Shown here: piece after piece, positions 1-8,813 of the stretch
Numbering within the stretch: the stretch's first letter is position 1
Layout of the letters: every line of letters starts with the position of its first letter
From: Caldilineaceae bacterium
Lineage (GTDB): Bacteria; Chloroflexota; Anaerolineae; Caldilineales; Caldilineaceae
Direction: 5' to 3'
Assembly (NCBI GenBank): GCA_019637645.1
Contig: JAHBVH010000035.1
Span: 22,896-86,895 of the forward strand
DNA: 64,000 nt
Made by a program: the position numbers and the translations under genes
The notes under the pieces: model-generated
What the model was told of the DNA's origin: nothing
The model's database searches: none
Seen by the model: the letters and a program-made list of their open reading frames with translations, nothing else

Positions 1-60
1 TCGAGGATGCGCTATGATAGCTTATCTAATCAAGCAAGGTGTAAAAAAGAGCGAGGAACC

Positions 61-945
61 ATGCGTGTTCTGCCCAAGTTAACCTATGCTTCGCCAGATG
101 ATCCACTGGCGAAGCAACTGTTGATCCGCTCGGTGGAACGGCTGAGTGGACGACGGCGTCTGGAGCGTATCTATGACACTGTTCTGGCACAAGAAGCGGA
201 ACAGAGCCGCCTTTGGGGCGCGGCCTTGCGGGCCTTGCGGATTCATGTGGACTATGATGCCAAGCAACTCGCCCAGGTTCCCACCGAAGGCCCGATTATC
301 CTCGTGGCCAATCATCCGTATGGTCTCCTCGACGGCTTGATTGTCTGCCACTTTGCTTCTTTGTTGCGCCCCGCTTTTAAGATCCTGATTCATAAATCGC
401 TCTGCCGCGAACCCCGCGTGGAGCGCTACCTTTTGCCGATCGATTTTGCCGAGACGACAGAGGCAGCCCATACCAATATTGACTCCAAGCGGCGCGCTAT
501 GACGACCCTACAAGAGGGCAATGCCGTGGTCATCTTCCCTGCCGGTGGCATCGCGACGACGGTCCATGGCCCCTTTGGCAAAGCGGTTGATTTGGAATGG
601 AAGCTCTTTGTCGCCAAGCTCATTCAGATGACCGAAGCGACAGTGATTCCCATCTATTTTCATGGGCAGAACAGTCGTATCTTTCAGCTCGCCAGCCACC
701 TGAGCTTGACCCTACGCTTGGCCTTGATCATCCATGAGGTAAACCGCAAAGCGGGGGAAACGATCCGCGTGAGTATCGGCGACCCCATCTTCTACCAAAA
801 CTTGGCGAAGATTCGGAAACGCAAAGAGCTACTCTACCACCTGCGCGATACGATTTATGCGCTTGATCCCACCAAGATTGCCCACTATCCCCCGCCACAG
901 TTGCCCTTTGACAAGAAAAAAGTCGCTCAAGGAGGTGCCCAGTGA
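61..945 (+). CDS. Lysophospholipid acyltransferase-family protein
   Basis: PlsC-like acyltransferase of 294 residues, expected to move an acyl chain onto a lysophospholipid or related acceptor at the inner membrane face. The family motif I is visible as NHPYGLLDG (near residue 85), and a later FPAGG stretch (near residue 161) fits the substrate-binding FPEG-type block. The frame is open from base 7, but ATG 61 is preferred because GAGG lies just upstream and the earlier 18 codons look unstructured. The stop overlaps the start of the next gene by 4 bases, so the two are probably translationally coupled. The neighbours are phosphoester hydrolases, which suits phospholipid turnover. The true acceptor is unknown; the NHPxGxxDG variant is seen in hemolysin-like acyltransferases as well as PlsC. 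Confidence 0.75.
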   Translation: MRVLPKLTYASPDDPLAKQLLIRSVERLSGRRRLERIYDTVLAQEAEQSRLWGAALRALRIHVDYDAKQLAQVPTEGPIILVANHPYGLLDGLIVCHFASLLRPAFKILIHKSLCREPRVERYLLPIDFAETTEAAHTNIDSKRRAMTTLQEGNAVVIFPAGGIATTVHGPFGKAVDLEWKLFVAKLIQMTEATVIPIYFHGQNSRIFQLASHLSLTLRLALIIHEVNRKAGETIRVSIGDPIFYQNLAKIRKRKELLYHLRDTIYALDPTKIAHYPPPQLPFDKKKVAQGGAQ

Positions 946-2429
946 AGAACCAACCCCGTCGTGTTTTAATTCTGGGGGCCGATGGTCTGCGCCCCGATCT
1001 ACTGGATGCGACCCTGCTGCCAACCGTCGCCCACTTAGCCAAAACCGGCGTCCGTTGTTGGGATCATCATGCGGTCTACCCAACCCACACCCGCGTGAAC
1101 ATGAGCACGCTCACAACTGGAACTACCCCAGGTCGTCATGGCTTGATGGCGAATACGATGATCGTGCCGCATGCCACCGAAGACCACATTATCGATACTT
1201 CCAACTATCAGCATCTCAATGCGTTGGAGAAGTTCAGCGGTGGTCATGCGCTGTTTGTGCCTTCCTTGGGGGATCGGTTAGCGGCACGCGGCGAACGGTT
1301 GGCTGTGGCCGCGACGAGTAGCCCCGGCGCCGCCATGCTCTGGACCCACCGCCATCTGGATCGCATGGTCAACACCAATAGTGCTTATGGCATTGCGGAT
1401 CTCTACGACCTGCGCGAAAAGTTAGGCGAAGTGCCGCCCCAAGAAAAGGGCGCGCAGATCGCGGCCCAACGCTATGCCACTAAGGCGCTGCTCCGTCTCT
1501 TGTTGGACGATCCGCTCAATCGCGTGATTGTCCTGTGGCTCAATGAACCTGACACGAGTCAACACTACTTTGGTCTCGGTTCTCCCGAAGCCATCACGGC
1601 GTTGCGCACGGTGGACCAATGTGTGGCGGAGATTTTGGCCGCGTTGGCGGAACGGGGCTTGCGTGAGCAATTTGCCATCTTTTTTATCTCCGATCATGGT
1701 CATTCGACGGTGCAAGCTCATCAGACCTTGCGTACCTATCTCGCTGAAGCCTTTAAGGCGATTGGCTATTCATTGCCGCTGGTGACAGCTAGTGACTATA
1801 TCTATACCCAGCCCGGCGCGCAACCCCCCTCGGCGGCTGAATTGGCACCGCTGGTCGCTTGGCTATTGGCGCAACCATGGGCCGGGGTCGTCTTCGGCGG
1901 TCGCCCGGATCTGGCCGCGCTGCCCGGCGTGCTCCCGTTGACTGCGCTCTGGGATCAGCAAAGTAATGGGCGCGTGCCGTTGCTGGCTGTCTCCCCACGG
2001 TGGAGCCACGCTCCCAATGAATTTGGCGTGCCAGGCCAGGTCATGGCGCTGACTACCCAAGCGGCCTTGCGCGCGTCCCACGGTTCGGCTTCCCCCTTTG
2101 ACCTGCATGCCACCTTCATTGCCAACGGCCCTGATTTCCATACGGGCCACAACTCCACCATCCCCACTGGCGCGGTTGATCTGCTCCCAACGGTGCTCAC
2201 TCTGCTCGACCTCCCTTCTAGCACACCCCTGGATGGGCGTGTCCTGTGGGAGCTGTGGGCCAAGCCGCAAGGCGAGCCTGGGGATGTGCAACGGTTGGTG
2301 GTAGAACCAACAACGCCCGCATCAAAGGCAACTTGCCCTGCTCAAGTGGCCTTCCATCGTGTTGGGCAAACGACCTATCTGCATGGCGCACTCCAAGCCG
2401 ACGCCTTCTATACAACCCAAGGGCCATAA
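942..2429 (+). CDS. Alkaline phosphatase superfamily phosphodiesterase
   Basis: A 495-residue protein of the type I phosphodiesterase/nucleotide pyrophosphatase branch of the alkaline phosphatase superfamily. Metal-site signatures are visible: GADGLRPD (Asp14), the nucleophile region PTHTRVNMSTLTTG (probably Thr50, by alignment with the NPP PTKTFPN block), ISDHGH near residue 250, and HTGHN near residue 402. It starts with GTG 942 inside the stop of the acyltransferase (GTGA overlap), with a strong GGAGGT at 931-936, so coupling is likely. I see no clear signal peptide, so it is probably cytoplasmic. The substrate (nucleotide, phosphonate or phospholipid headgroup ester) cannot be told from sequence. 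Its position between an acyltransferase and a GDPD suggests lipid-phosphoester metabolism. Confidence 0.8.
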   Translation: MKNQPRRVLILGADGLRPDLLDATLLPTVAHLAKTGVRCWDHHAVYPTHTRVNMSTLTTGTTPGRHGLMANTMIVPHATEDHIIDTSNYQHLNALEKFSGGHALFVPSLGDRLAARGERLAVAATSSPGAAMLWTHRHLDRMVNTNSAYGIADLYDLREKLGEVPPQEKGAQIAAQRYATKALLRLLLDDPLNRVIVLWLNEPDTSQHYFGLGSPEAITALRTVDQCVAEILAALAERGLREQFAIFFISDHGHSTVQAHQTLRTYLAEAFKAIGYSLPLVTASDYIYTQPGAQPPSAAELAPLVAWLLAQPWAGVVFGGRPDLAALPGVLPLTALWDQQSNGRVPLLAVSPRWSHAPNEFGVPGQVMALTTQAALRASHGSASPFDLHATFIANGPDFHTGHNSTIPTGAVDLLPTVLTLLDLPSSTPLDGRVLWELWAKPQGEPGDVQRLVVEPTTPASKATCPAQVAFHRVGQTTYLHGALQADAFYTTQGP

Positions 2430-2475
2430 GCGCACCGCGCAACGCCGATTCTATTCATGAGAGGTCTGTGTCTTG

Positions 2476-3258
2476 ATGTTACCCATCCTTGTCCCGCCCA
2501 GCTTTCGGATTATCGCCCACCGTGGCGCGTCGGCCTATGTGCCAGAAAACACCTTGGCTGCCTTTGAACTGGCCCATGCCATGGGGGTTACGGAGATCGA
2601 AACCGATGTTCAGATCACGACGGATGGTATGGTTGTCCTCTGTCATGATCGCACTTTGGCCCGCTATGGCCATGGCGAGCAAGTTGTGGAGGAACAGCTT
2701 TGGTCTACCTTAGCCACGCTTGATATGGGCTCTTGGTTTTCACCCTATTTGCACCAGGACAAGCGCATGCTGCGGCTCGATGAACTCTTCGCGGCCTTTG
2801 GTGATAAGTTCACCTATCACATTGAACTCAAAGGGAGCGCGGCCACAGCGACCCTTGCCGCCGCCACGCAACAGCTCATTGTCCAGTATGGCTTACACGA
2901 TTCCTGTATCATCACTTCCTTTGCCTATGCGGCGCTAGTGGCTATGCAGCAAGTCGATCCAAGCCTGCGCCTAGGGTGGCTAGTCCAGACCATTACGACA
3001 GAGGAGGTTGCCAAAGCGCAAGCCTTGGGGCTTTTTCAACTCTGCCCCAAGGCCGAACTGGTCACGCCGGCCATCGTCGCCCAGGCGCGTACCGTCGTGG
3101 CTGAAGTGCGCGCGTGGGGGCTCACGGGCGAAAAAGCCAGCACTCAGACCAAAGAAGTCCAGGCGCTGATTCAGCAAGTGCTCGCCGCGGGCTGTGATGG
3201 CATGACGATCAATTGGCCGGATTGGGTGCTCCATGATCCAGGGGCTGAAATGGCATGA
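2476..3258 (+). CDS. Glycerophosphodiester phosphodiesterase
   Basis: GDPD-family TIM barrel of 260 residues that should hydrolyse glycerophosphodiesters to glycerol-3-phosphate and an alcohol. The family signature HRGASAYVPENTLAAF lies at residues 14-29, with the following E-T-D (residues 40-42) and CHD (55-57) that supply metal and catalytic residues. The reading frame extends one codon upstream to a TTG at 2473, but ATG 2476 with GAGAGG upstream is the natural start. No signal peptide is evident, so a cytoplasmic enzyme acting on imported or internal deacylated lipid is likely. It follows the phosphodiesterase gene by 46 bases on the same strand and converges with the response regulator 3 bases downstream. 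Confidence 0.9.
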   Translation: MLPILVPPSFRIIAHRGASAYVPENTLAAFELAHAMGVTEIETDVQITTDGMVVLCHDRTLARYGHGEQVVEEQLWSTLATLDMGSWFSPYLHQDKRMLRLDELFAAFGDKFTYHIELKGSAATATLAAATQQLIVQYGLHDSCIITSFAYAALVAMQQVDPSLRLGWLVQTITTEEVAKAQALGLFQLCPKAELVTPAIVAQARTVVAEVRAWGLTGEKASTQTKEVQALIQQVLAAGCDGMTINWPDWVLHDPGAEMA

Positions 3259-3261
3259 CAC

Positions 3262-3912
3262 TTACCGCGGGGTGGCTTTGGCCTTTAGGGCCAACGTAAC
3301 CGCTTCGGTGCGCGTGGTTGCTTGAAACTTGCTTAGAATGCTGCTGACATGAAATTTCACCGTCGAAAGGCTCAAGATCAGCCGGTCGGCAATTTGCGGG
3401 TTGCTGAGCCCTTCGATCATCAGCTCCAATACTTCCCGCTCGCGCGGGGTTAGCGCTTCCCCAAAGGGGAGTGTGACGACTGGTGGGTGTGGTTTAAGCA
3501 AGGCGCGCATCGCTTCTGGGGCTAGGGTAGGGCGACCGGCATAGACATTGCGAATGGCCATGACCAACTCATCTGCGCTGATGTCTTTGAGAATATAGCC
3601 AATCGCACCCGCCTGGAGGACCTGCTCCACAAGATCGTCCTCTTTGAAGCTGGTGAGGACCAGAATTTTCGTATCAGGATATTGCTGGATGATCTGCCGG
3701 GTGGCTTCCACGCCATTCAGCTTGGGCATGATGAGATCCATTAAAATGATATCTGGTCGCAGCTCGCCGCAGATGCGCACCGCGTCGGCACCATTGTCGG
3801 CCTCCCCGACAAAGGCCAAATCGGGATAGATGGTGATAAAGCTCGACAAGCCGCTGCGCACGATAAATTGATCATCCACAATCATCACACGGATTGGTGC
3901 CACGCGCGCCAT
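3262..3912 (-). CDS. NarL/FixJ-type response regulator
   Basis: Two-component response regulator of 216 residues. The receiver domain (about 7-125) has the acidic pair DD at 13-14, phospho-acceptor Asp59 in ILMDLIMPK, a Thr/Ser switch in LVLTSF and a Lys in YILKD. A LuxR-type helix-turn-helix occupies about 150-212 (LTPREREVLELMIEGLSNPQIA). It is expected to activate or repress genes on phosphorylation by a HisKA_3 kinase. A kinase of exactly that class lies about 2 kb away on the opposite strand (5988-7697), so the two may pair, but they are not co-transcribed. No frameshift or missing key residue is seen. Target genes are unknown. Confidence 0.92.
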   Translation of the reverse strand: MARVAPIRVMIVDDQFIVRSGLSSFITIYPDLAFVGEADNGADAVRICGELRPDIILMDLIMPKLNGVEATRQIIQQYPDTKILVLTSFKEDDLVEQVLQAGAIGYILKDISADELVMAIRNVYAGRPTLAPEAMRALLKPHPPVVTLPFGEALTPREREVLELMIEGLSNPQIADRLILSLSTVKFHVSSILSKFQATTRTEAVTLALKAKATPR

Positions 3913-4356
3913 CGTTCCCTCCCTCTTCTATCGCCCTGTTCGCCTTTGTTATGCTTACGTAAGATTTTGTGCCATCCCAGCACTGGCAAGCTTTCAAGAT
4001 CGGTTAGTGCTATCATCACGCTATCATAATGGAGAGCTGGCAGCGATGCAAGCTTATGCGTGGTTGCCAGGGGGAACGCGAACCCCGCATTTTGAAAGTT
4101 GGCATTTGCCAGGGCTAGGAATGGGCTGTGCGATCCGCCAAGGTGATCCCTGGCTGATGGGCTAGGCGCGGCTAAGCTGTCGCGCGGGCTCCGCATTAGT
4201 CCCATCGCTAGGATCAAGGTTGACCGATCGCCTGATGTGGCGGCCACGGCAAAGGAGTACACTATAGGTAACGAGAGGTAACGAGAGGTAACGCGGCAAG
4301 GAGTACGGCCTCTACCAAAGGGTGCGAAGGAATTGATTGAAACGAGGAGATGAGCC
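3913..4356. other. Intergenic region with short tandem repeat
   Basis: Divergent intergenic region of 444 bases between the response regulator and the PRC-barrel gene, expected to hold both promoters. It carries a 10-bp direct repeat (GGTAACGAGA, about 2.7 copies, 4267-4296). A repeated CGCTATCAT motif appears near 4008-4026. I see no convincing consensus promoter. A 39-codon frame with a plausible ribosome site is listed separately. Confidence 0.5.
4046..4165 (+). CDS. Possible 39-residue small ORF
   Basis: An ATG at 4046 follows GGAGAG at 4031-4036 and opens a 39-codon frame ending at TAG 4163-4165. The product begins MQAYAWLPGG and is rich in Gly, Pro and aromatic residues. I do not recognise it. 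It could be a real small protein, a leader, or the remnant of a decayed gene. Support is only the ribosome-site spacing and the lack of any other gene here. Confidence 0.2.
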   Translation: MQAYAWLPGGTRTPHFESWHLPGLGMGCAIRQGDPWLMG

Positions 4357-4977
4357 ATGGATGTACCAATCAATGTTGCGGTCTATTGTGGCAAGGTGGT
4401 TTGCGGGCGCACCACGCGCGTCGTCCTTAATCCTCAAACAAAGCGGGTCAGCCATGTCGTTGTGCAAGGCAAAGGGCTGATCGGTGGCGAGTATTTGGTG
4501 CCGCTAGACGCCATTCTACAGGCGTCGCCCAACCATATTACGTTGCGGCTTAGTGCGCAAGAGCTGGTCGAGCTGACGTCCTTTGTCGAAACCGATGATC
4601 TGTCGGTCAGCGACTATCCTTTAACCGACGATTTTGATCTACCAATGTCTGGTGCCTATGCCTTCTGGCCAGAGATGGCAGCAGAAGAGGCCAAGCTGCT
4701 GGCTGAACATGAAATGATCCCTCCCGGCGAAGTGACAGTGACCAGTGGTGCCCAAGTGATCGCCAAAGATGGGCAGGTGGGCCACATTGATGAACTGTTA
4801 ACCAACCCCGCGAATGACAAGATTACCCATTTGATCTTGCGCAAGGGCCACTTGTGGAACCAGCATGATGTCACCATTCCGGTTGACCAGATTGAACGGA
4901 TTGAGGAAGATCGGGTCTATCTAAAGCTGGACAAGGCCCATTTAGCTGAATTGCCAGCGGTGAGCCGGCGCAACTAA
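4357..4977 (+). CDS. PRC-barrel domain protein (two repeats)
   Basis: A 206-residue protein with two PRC-barrel-like units. The first (about 1-75) contains GKVVCGRTTRVVLNPQTKRV. The second (about 125-200) contains KDGQVGHIDELLTNP followed by KITHLILRKGHLWNQ and IPVDQIERIEEDRVYL, the classic 'G-x-V-D-x-l-x-d-p' barrel pattern. PRC barrels usually act as small assembly or RNA/protein-binding modules; no enzymatic residues are expected. ATG 4357 follows ACGAGGAG. The HdeD-like membrane protein follows 74 bases later on the same strand, so they may form a general-stress pair. Function beyond the fold is not predictable. Confidence 0.8.
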   Translation: MDVPINVAVYCGKVVCGRTTRVVLNPQTKRVSHVVVQGKGLIGGEYLVPLDAILQASPNHITLRLSAQELVELTSFVETDDLSVSDYPLTDDFDLPMSGAYAFWPEMAAEEAKLLAEHEMIPPGEVTVTSGAQVIAKDGQVGHIDELLTNPANDKITHLILRKGHLWNQHDVTIPVDQIERIEEDRVYLKLDKAHLAELPAVSRRN

Positions 4978-5051
4978 CAAGCATAATAATATCAATCAAT
5001 TGTGTTGCTCGAATGATGTGTAGGGCAGCTTGGAGCGCTGCCAAGGAGGAA

Positions 5052-5627
5052 ATGATGGTAACCCAATTTGCACAGAATTGGTGGGCAGTCGTTCTGCGTG
5101 GCGTGTTGGCAATCCTTTTTGGCCTGTCAGCCATGTTTTGGCCGGGGATCACCTTGGCCGCGCTAGTCCTGATGTATGGTGCCTATGCCATGGCCGATGG
5201 TCTCTTTGCGGTTGTCGCGGCCATTATGAATCGGACTCATGGTCAGCGGTGGTGGACTTTGTTGGAGGGCTTGGTGGGGATTGCGGCTGGTTTTATTGCC
5301 TTCCTGTGGCCTGGGCTAACTACCTTTGCTTTGCTCTATTTGATTGCCGCGTGGGCCATCGTAACGGGGATCTTTGAGATCGTAGCCGCAATTGAACTGC
5401 GCCGTGAGATTACTGGTGAATGGATGTTGGTTGCTAATGGCGTCCTCTCCGTTCTCTTTGGGCTGTTGGTCACCTTCTTTCCTGGGGCAGGCGCGTTGGG
5501 GATCGTTTGGTTGATTGCGCTCTATGCCTGGATCTTTGGGTTGCTCATGCTCATGTTGGGCTTCCAAATGCGGGGCTGGGTACATAACAATCAGCCACCT
5601 GCGGCTTTGGCCGGGCGCGGCATCTAA
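5052..5627 (+). CDS. HdeD-like (DUF308) membrane protein
   Basis: Small polytopic membrane protein of 191 residues with about six predicted helices and short loops. It shows the internal repeat typical of HdeD/DUF308 proteins: pairs of helices ending in FWPGITL, FLWPGLTTFALLYLIAAWAIVTGIFEIVAAIELR and FFPGAGALGIVWLIALYAWIFGLLML. In E. coli HdeD is tied to acid resistance, but the molecular role of the wider family is unknown. The frame is open from 5013, but ATG 5052 with AAGGAGGA six bases upstream is clearly the start (a second ATG follows at 5055). A palindrome lies just after the stop. Confidence 0.85.
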   Translation: MMVTQFAQNWWAVVLRGVLAILFGLSAMFWPGITLAALVLMYGAYAMADGLFAVVAAIMNRTHGQRWWTLLEGLVGIAAGFIAFLWPGLTTFALLYLIAAWAIVTGIFEIVAAIELRREITGEWMLVANGVLSVLFGLLVTFFPGAGALGIVWLIALYAWIFGLLMLMLGFQMRGWVHNNQPPAALAGRGI

Positions 5628-5644
5628 CTCAGAACCAAAGCCCA

Positions 5645-5665
5645 GTCAAGTTTTGAAAACTTGAC
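5645..5665. terminator. Palindrome after HdeD-like gene
   Basis: GTCAAGTTT and AAACTTGAC are perfect inverted arms around a TGA centre, 18 bases after the stop codon. This has the same GTTT-NNN-AAAC core as the 33-nt palindrome family elsewhere in the window, with different outer bases. It probably acts as a terminator or processing hairpin. Confidence 0.5.
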
Positions 5666-5695
5666 CAGACCACAGTTCGCCGTTTGCCACCTCTC

Positions 5696-5738
5696 AGCAG
5701 TTATTGGGCCAGCAGTTATTGGGCCAGCAGTTATTTGG
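5696..5738. repeat. 15-bp tandem repeat, ~2.9 copies
   Basis: AGCAGTTATTGGGCC occurs at 5696-5710 and 5711-5725, followed by a partial third copy to 5738. No coding role is apparent. Confidence 0.85.
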
Positions 5739-5770
5739 ATCGAGTGGCTAACTACGGTTTCATACTTCCC

Positions 5771-5815
5771 AAAACCGTTGGCGTCATCGGCATTGCTAAT
5801 GACGCCAACGGTTTT
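5771..5815. terminator. 17-bp perfect inverted repeat
   Basis: AAAACCGTTGGCGTCAT (5771-5787) and its exact complement (5799-5815) enclose an 11-base loop. The right arm ends in TTTT, so a strong hairpin with a short U-run would form in rightward transcripts. It is a likely terminator insulating the histidine kinase from upstream transcription. Confidence 0.7.
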
Positions 5816-5918
5816 ATCTAATGGTTTGCCGAAGCTTCAAAGGACGATTTGCCAGCCACCACGAACCTTGGTAGGATCGCCGTGGGTGATCTTCCCCCAC
5901 CCATGGCAAGATCCCTAG

Positions 5919-5986
<68 letters not shown>

Positions 5987-5987
5987 T

Positions 5988-7697
5988 ATGACGCCTACAG
6001 CACCAAGCCTTCGCTTAATTCTAGGGGGTACCTTCGGCTTGCTAGTCCTGCTCATGGTCACTTTGATCAGCCTGACCATGCAACAGATCGCTTCGGACCA
6101 GTTGCGGGAGGACGCCCAGACCTTGCTCGTGATCATCGCCCGCGACATGGTGGAGCGGCTCGAACGGGACATTGCCGAGCGGGCGCGTGAGATTGAGGTA
6201 GCCACCTCTGCCAATAGCTTGCTCAGTGACCCTGCCCTGTCGCACGACTATCTCCAGCTTTCGATTGAATCTTTACAGCGGGCCCATCCCAGTTATTCGT
6301 GGATCGGGATGGCCAATGCCGCCGGGGAATTGATGGCGGCGACTGGCAGGGTGGGCGAGGGAGAAAACGTTGCCGAGCAGGCTTGGTTTCAGAATGGACG
6401 CCGCGGCCCCTATGTGGGCGATGGCCGGGATGTTGCGCCGGTTGCCACCTTTGATCAAGTGTTGCCAGATAGCGGCTCGACCTATTTTGTGGTCTACGCC
6501 GCGCCAGTCGTTGGCCCTACCGGAGAGTTGATTGGTGTGCTGGGGGCGATCTTGAATTGGGCTTGGATCCAAGATTTATCGATTGTCGGTCAACAAGCAC
6601 TGAATAATGAGTGGCATATTGAAATGTTCATTGTCACCCAGCATAGTGAACTACTTTCAAACCCGACCGGGTGGGGCGCACAGTCTCTGGACCTTGCCGC
6701 GTTGACCACCCGCCTTGATGGGGAAAGTAGCGGGGTGATGACTTGGCCGGATGGTGAGCAATATTTGACTGTCATTTCCCCCATTCATCCCGGCGACCAC
6801 TACGCCAGTTTGGGCTGGCTCGTCATTGTGCGCCAGCCCCTGCTCGATGCCTATGGCACGGCGCAACGGATTCAGTGGTCCATTGTCGCGATTGGTGGCA
6901 TATATGCGCTGGCCTTCAGTGGTGTGGTTTGGCTCCTGACCACGCGGCTGACGCGTCAGCTTCAGTCGATCACTACCGCGGCCGACCGGATTCGCCAAGG
7001 TGACACCAATGTAGACATTCCGCTGCTCACCGGCAGTGCTGAAGTGGCGACCCTTTCAGCCTCCTTGAATCAACTGATTCAGGAATTGACCACCGCGACC
7101 ATGGCTGAGCGCAACCGGATCGCGCGTGACCTTCATGATTCGGTGACCCAAACTCTCTTTTCCGCGAGTATGTTGGCTGATATTTTGCCGCGGCTGTGGC
7201 AGATCAATCCAGAACAAGGGGCCGCAAAATTAGAGGAACTGCGCCGCGCCGTGCGGGGGGCGCATGCCGAAATGCGTACGTTGCTCTTGGAATTACGGCC
7301 AACCGCGCTGATTGACACCGAGATGGACCGCTTGCTGCGCCAAGTGGCCTACGCCACCAGTGGCCGCTCTGGCCTTACTGTGAACTGGCAAATCGAAGGG
7401 ACGGGCAGCTTGCTCCCTAATGTCAAGGTGGCCTTCTACCGTATTGTGCAAGAAGCCTTGAGTAATGTGGTGAAACATGCCGCGGCAACCCAAGCCGACA
7501 TTCTGTTGCGCTATGGCGAGGGGCAGGTCGAATTGATCATTCGCGACGATGGCCGTGGGTTTGCGCCCGCTAATGTAACCGGCGATCACTTTGGGCTTGA
7601 CATGATGCAAGAACGGATCAACACCGTCGGCGGTATGCTAGCGATCCAGAGTGAGATTGGCGCAGGGACAACGATCACGGTGAGATGGCGCCCATGA
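5988..7697 (+). CDS. Sensor histidine kinase (dCache-HAMP-HisKA_3)
   Basis: Membrane sensor kinase of 569 residues. A first helix at about 9-31 is followed by an extracytoplasmic region of about 265 residues with dCache/PAS-like features (YVGDGRDVAPVATFDQV, YFVVYAAPVVG). A second helix at about 300-322, HAMP (about 323-375), HisKA_3 with phospho-acceptor His383 (RNRIARDLHDSVTQ) and an HATPase domain with N box EALSNVVKH and G1 box DDGRGF complete it. It should phosphorylate a NarL-type regulator; the one at 3262-3912 is a candidate. ATG 5988 keeps the first helix intact, but no Shine-Dalgarno is present because the 7-bp repeat sits there. Loss of one repeat unit would fuse an upstream open frame (from TTG 5849) to the kinase. 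Confidence 0.92.
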   Translation: MTPTAPSLRLILGGTFGLLVLLMVTLISLTMQQIASDQLREDAQTLLVIIARDMVERLERDIAERAREIEVATSANSLLSDPALSHDYLQLSIESLQRAHPSYSWIGMANAAGELMAATGRVGEGENVAEQAWFQNGRRGPYVGDGRDVAPVATFDQVLPDSGSTYFVVYAAPVVGPTGELIGVLGAILNWAWIQDLSIVGQQALNNEWHIEMFIVTQHSELLSNPTGWGAQSLDLAALTTRLDGESSGVMTWPDGEQYLTVISPIHPGDHYASLGWLVIVRQPLLDAYGTAQRIQWSIVAIGGIYALAFSGVVWLLTTRLTRQLQSITTAADRIRQGDTNVDIPLLTGSAEVATLSASLNQLIQELTTATMAERNRIARDLHDSVTQTLFSASMLADILPRLWQINPEQGAAKLEELRRAVRGAHAEMRTLLLELRPTALIDTEMDRLLRQVAYATSGRSGLTVNWQIEGTGSLLPNVKVAFYRIVQEALSNVVKHAAATQADILLRYGEGQVELIIRDDGRGFAPANVTGDHFGLDMMQERINTVGGMLAIQSEIGAGTTITVRWRP

Positions 7698-7754
7698 AGG
7701 CCGTGGAGCAGTGAGCCAGTGACTGCTCCACTGTCCCACTGCTCCACTGTCCCA

Positions 7755-8531
7755 CTACCTCTCTCCCTCTCTGGTCAGCCGTTCGACAAAATAGTCGCCA
7801 CTAATAACTGTACCAAGGACAAGGATCGGGAAGAGTAACACCAGATCGGCCCAATAGAGAAAGCCGAGGCCACCCACTACGGCGGATCCGCCATAGGCGA
7901 GTAAGGTCATGGCATGAAACCAGGGCCCATCTTGCAACGATAACTGCGCTGCGCTCTCCTGTGCTTTATGCTTGTGCGGTTGTTCGGTTTCAACCAGCTT
8001 GAGCCAGCGAACAAACCGGGTGGTAAAGTTCATCAACGTGCCGGTGACATAGGTTGTGGTTGGGTTAGCGCGGAGATGGACAACCGCTATACTTTGCAGA
8101 CCCATGGCCAGCGCGGCCAAAGTCACAAAGGAGATACTCGCGCCCACGGATAAATTAGTCCCGGCCCAGTGCCAACCGATTAACAGACAACTGAGCGCCC
8201 CTAACTCGGCCAGAAAGGTCTGCCCCAGGGCTGATAACCCCCGCGCATCTTCCCGTTGTCGGACCAGCATGATCTCACCCAGCGCCGCGCCGGTAATATA
8301 CCCACTGACCGAGATGATCGCATAGATGGCCGTTGCCAATTGCCCTTGGGCCAGGGCCGAGGCCAACATGATTGTGTTGCCGGTTTGCGCACCAGCCAAC
8401 ACCCCAAATCCCATTACCATCACCGCGTTGACACTTCCCCCCGTGAGCGCTAGTAGCAGCACCAGTAACACTTGTCGTTGGGCAAAGGCGCTCGCCGCGA
8501 CCGTGCGTGTTAATGTCATTGAATTGTTCAT
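7755..8531 (-). CDS. DUF1275 (YoaK-like) membrane protein
   Basis: Polytopic membrane protein of 258 residues in the DUF1275/YoaK family. The family hallmark is visible at the N terminus as LTGGSVNAVMVMGFGVLAGAQTGNT, followed by LGEI, and later the GLQSIAV..TTYVTGTLMNFTTRFV block. About six helices are expected. The role is unknown; some members are linked to stress or general transport. The frame is open from 8642, but ATG 8531 (MNNSMTL) matches the usual family start; a second Met at 8519 is possible. It converges with the kinase gene, separated by 57 bases. Confidence 0.8.
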   Translation of the reverse strand: MNNSMTLTRTVAASAFAQRQVLLVLLLALTGGSVNAVMVMGFGVLAGAQTGNTIMLASALAQGQLATAIYAIISVSGYITGAALGEIMLVRQREDARGLSALGQTFLAELGALSCLLIGWHWAGTNLSVGASISFVTLAALAMGLQSIAVVHLRANPTTTYVTGTLMNFTTRFVRWLKLVETEQPHKHKAQESAAQLSLQDGPWFHAMTLLAYGGSAVVGGLGFLYWADLVLLFPILVLGTVISGDYFVERLTREGER

Positions 8532-8813
8532 GTTATCCCAATCGATGCTGAAAATTGATTGATTACGGCCATTGACACGGCTTCCAAAGGAAAGTTGTGT
8601 AGCCCCCGAACCAACAGAACTGAAAATTACTGTGACTAGCATAGTGGCTGTGGCTGTACCGCGCTTCCGGCCATCGCCTAGAAATGGCTAATCGACCGGG
8701 TAGATTCTTCCCCTAGTCGATCGGGTAATCGTACCTGGCCGATTGCCCAGGAAAGGCCCTTGTTCTATCGGTAACATGCCCTAAATATTGGGCGGATCAG
8801 TTGGGGCGGCTGC

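Noticed and set aside
3885..4373. Reverse-strand frame of 162 codons across the response regulator/PRC-barrel intergenic region
   Set aside because: It overlaps starts of genes on both sides, has no ribosome site and gives no recognisable protein.
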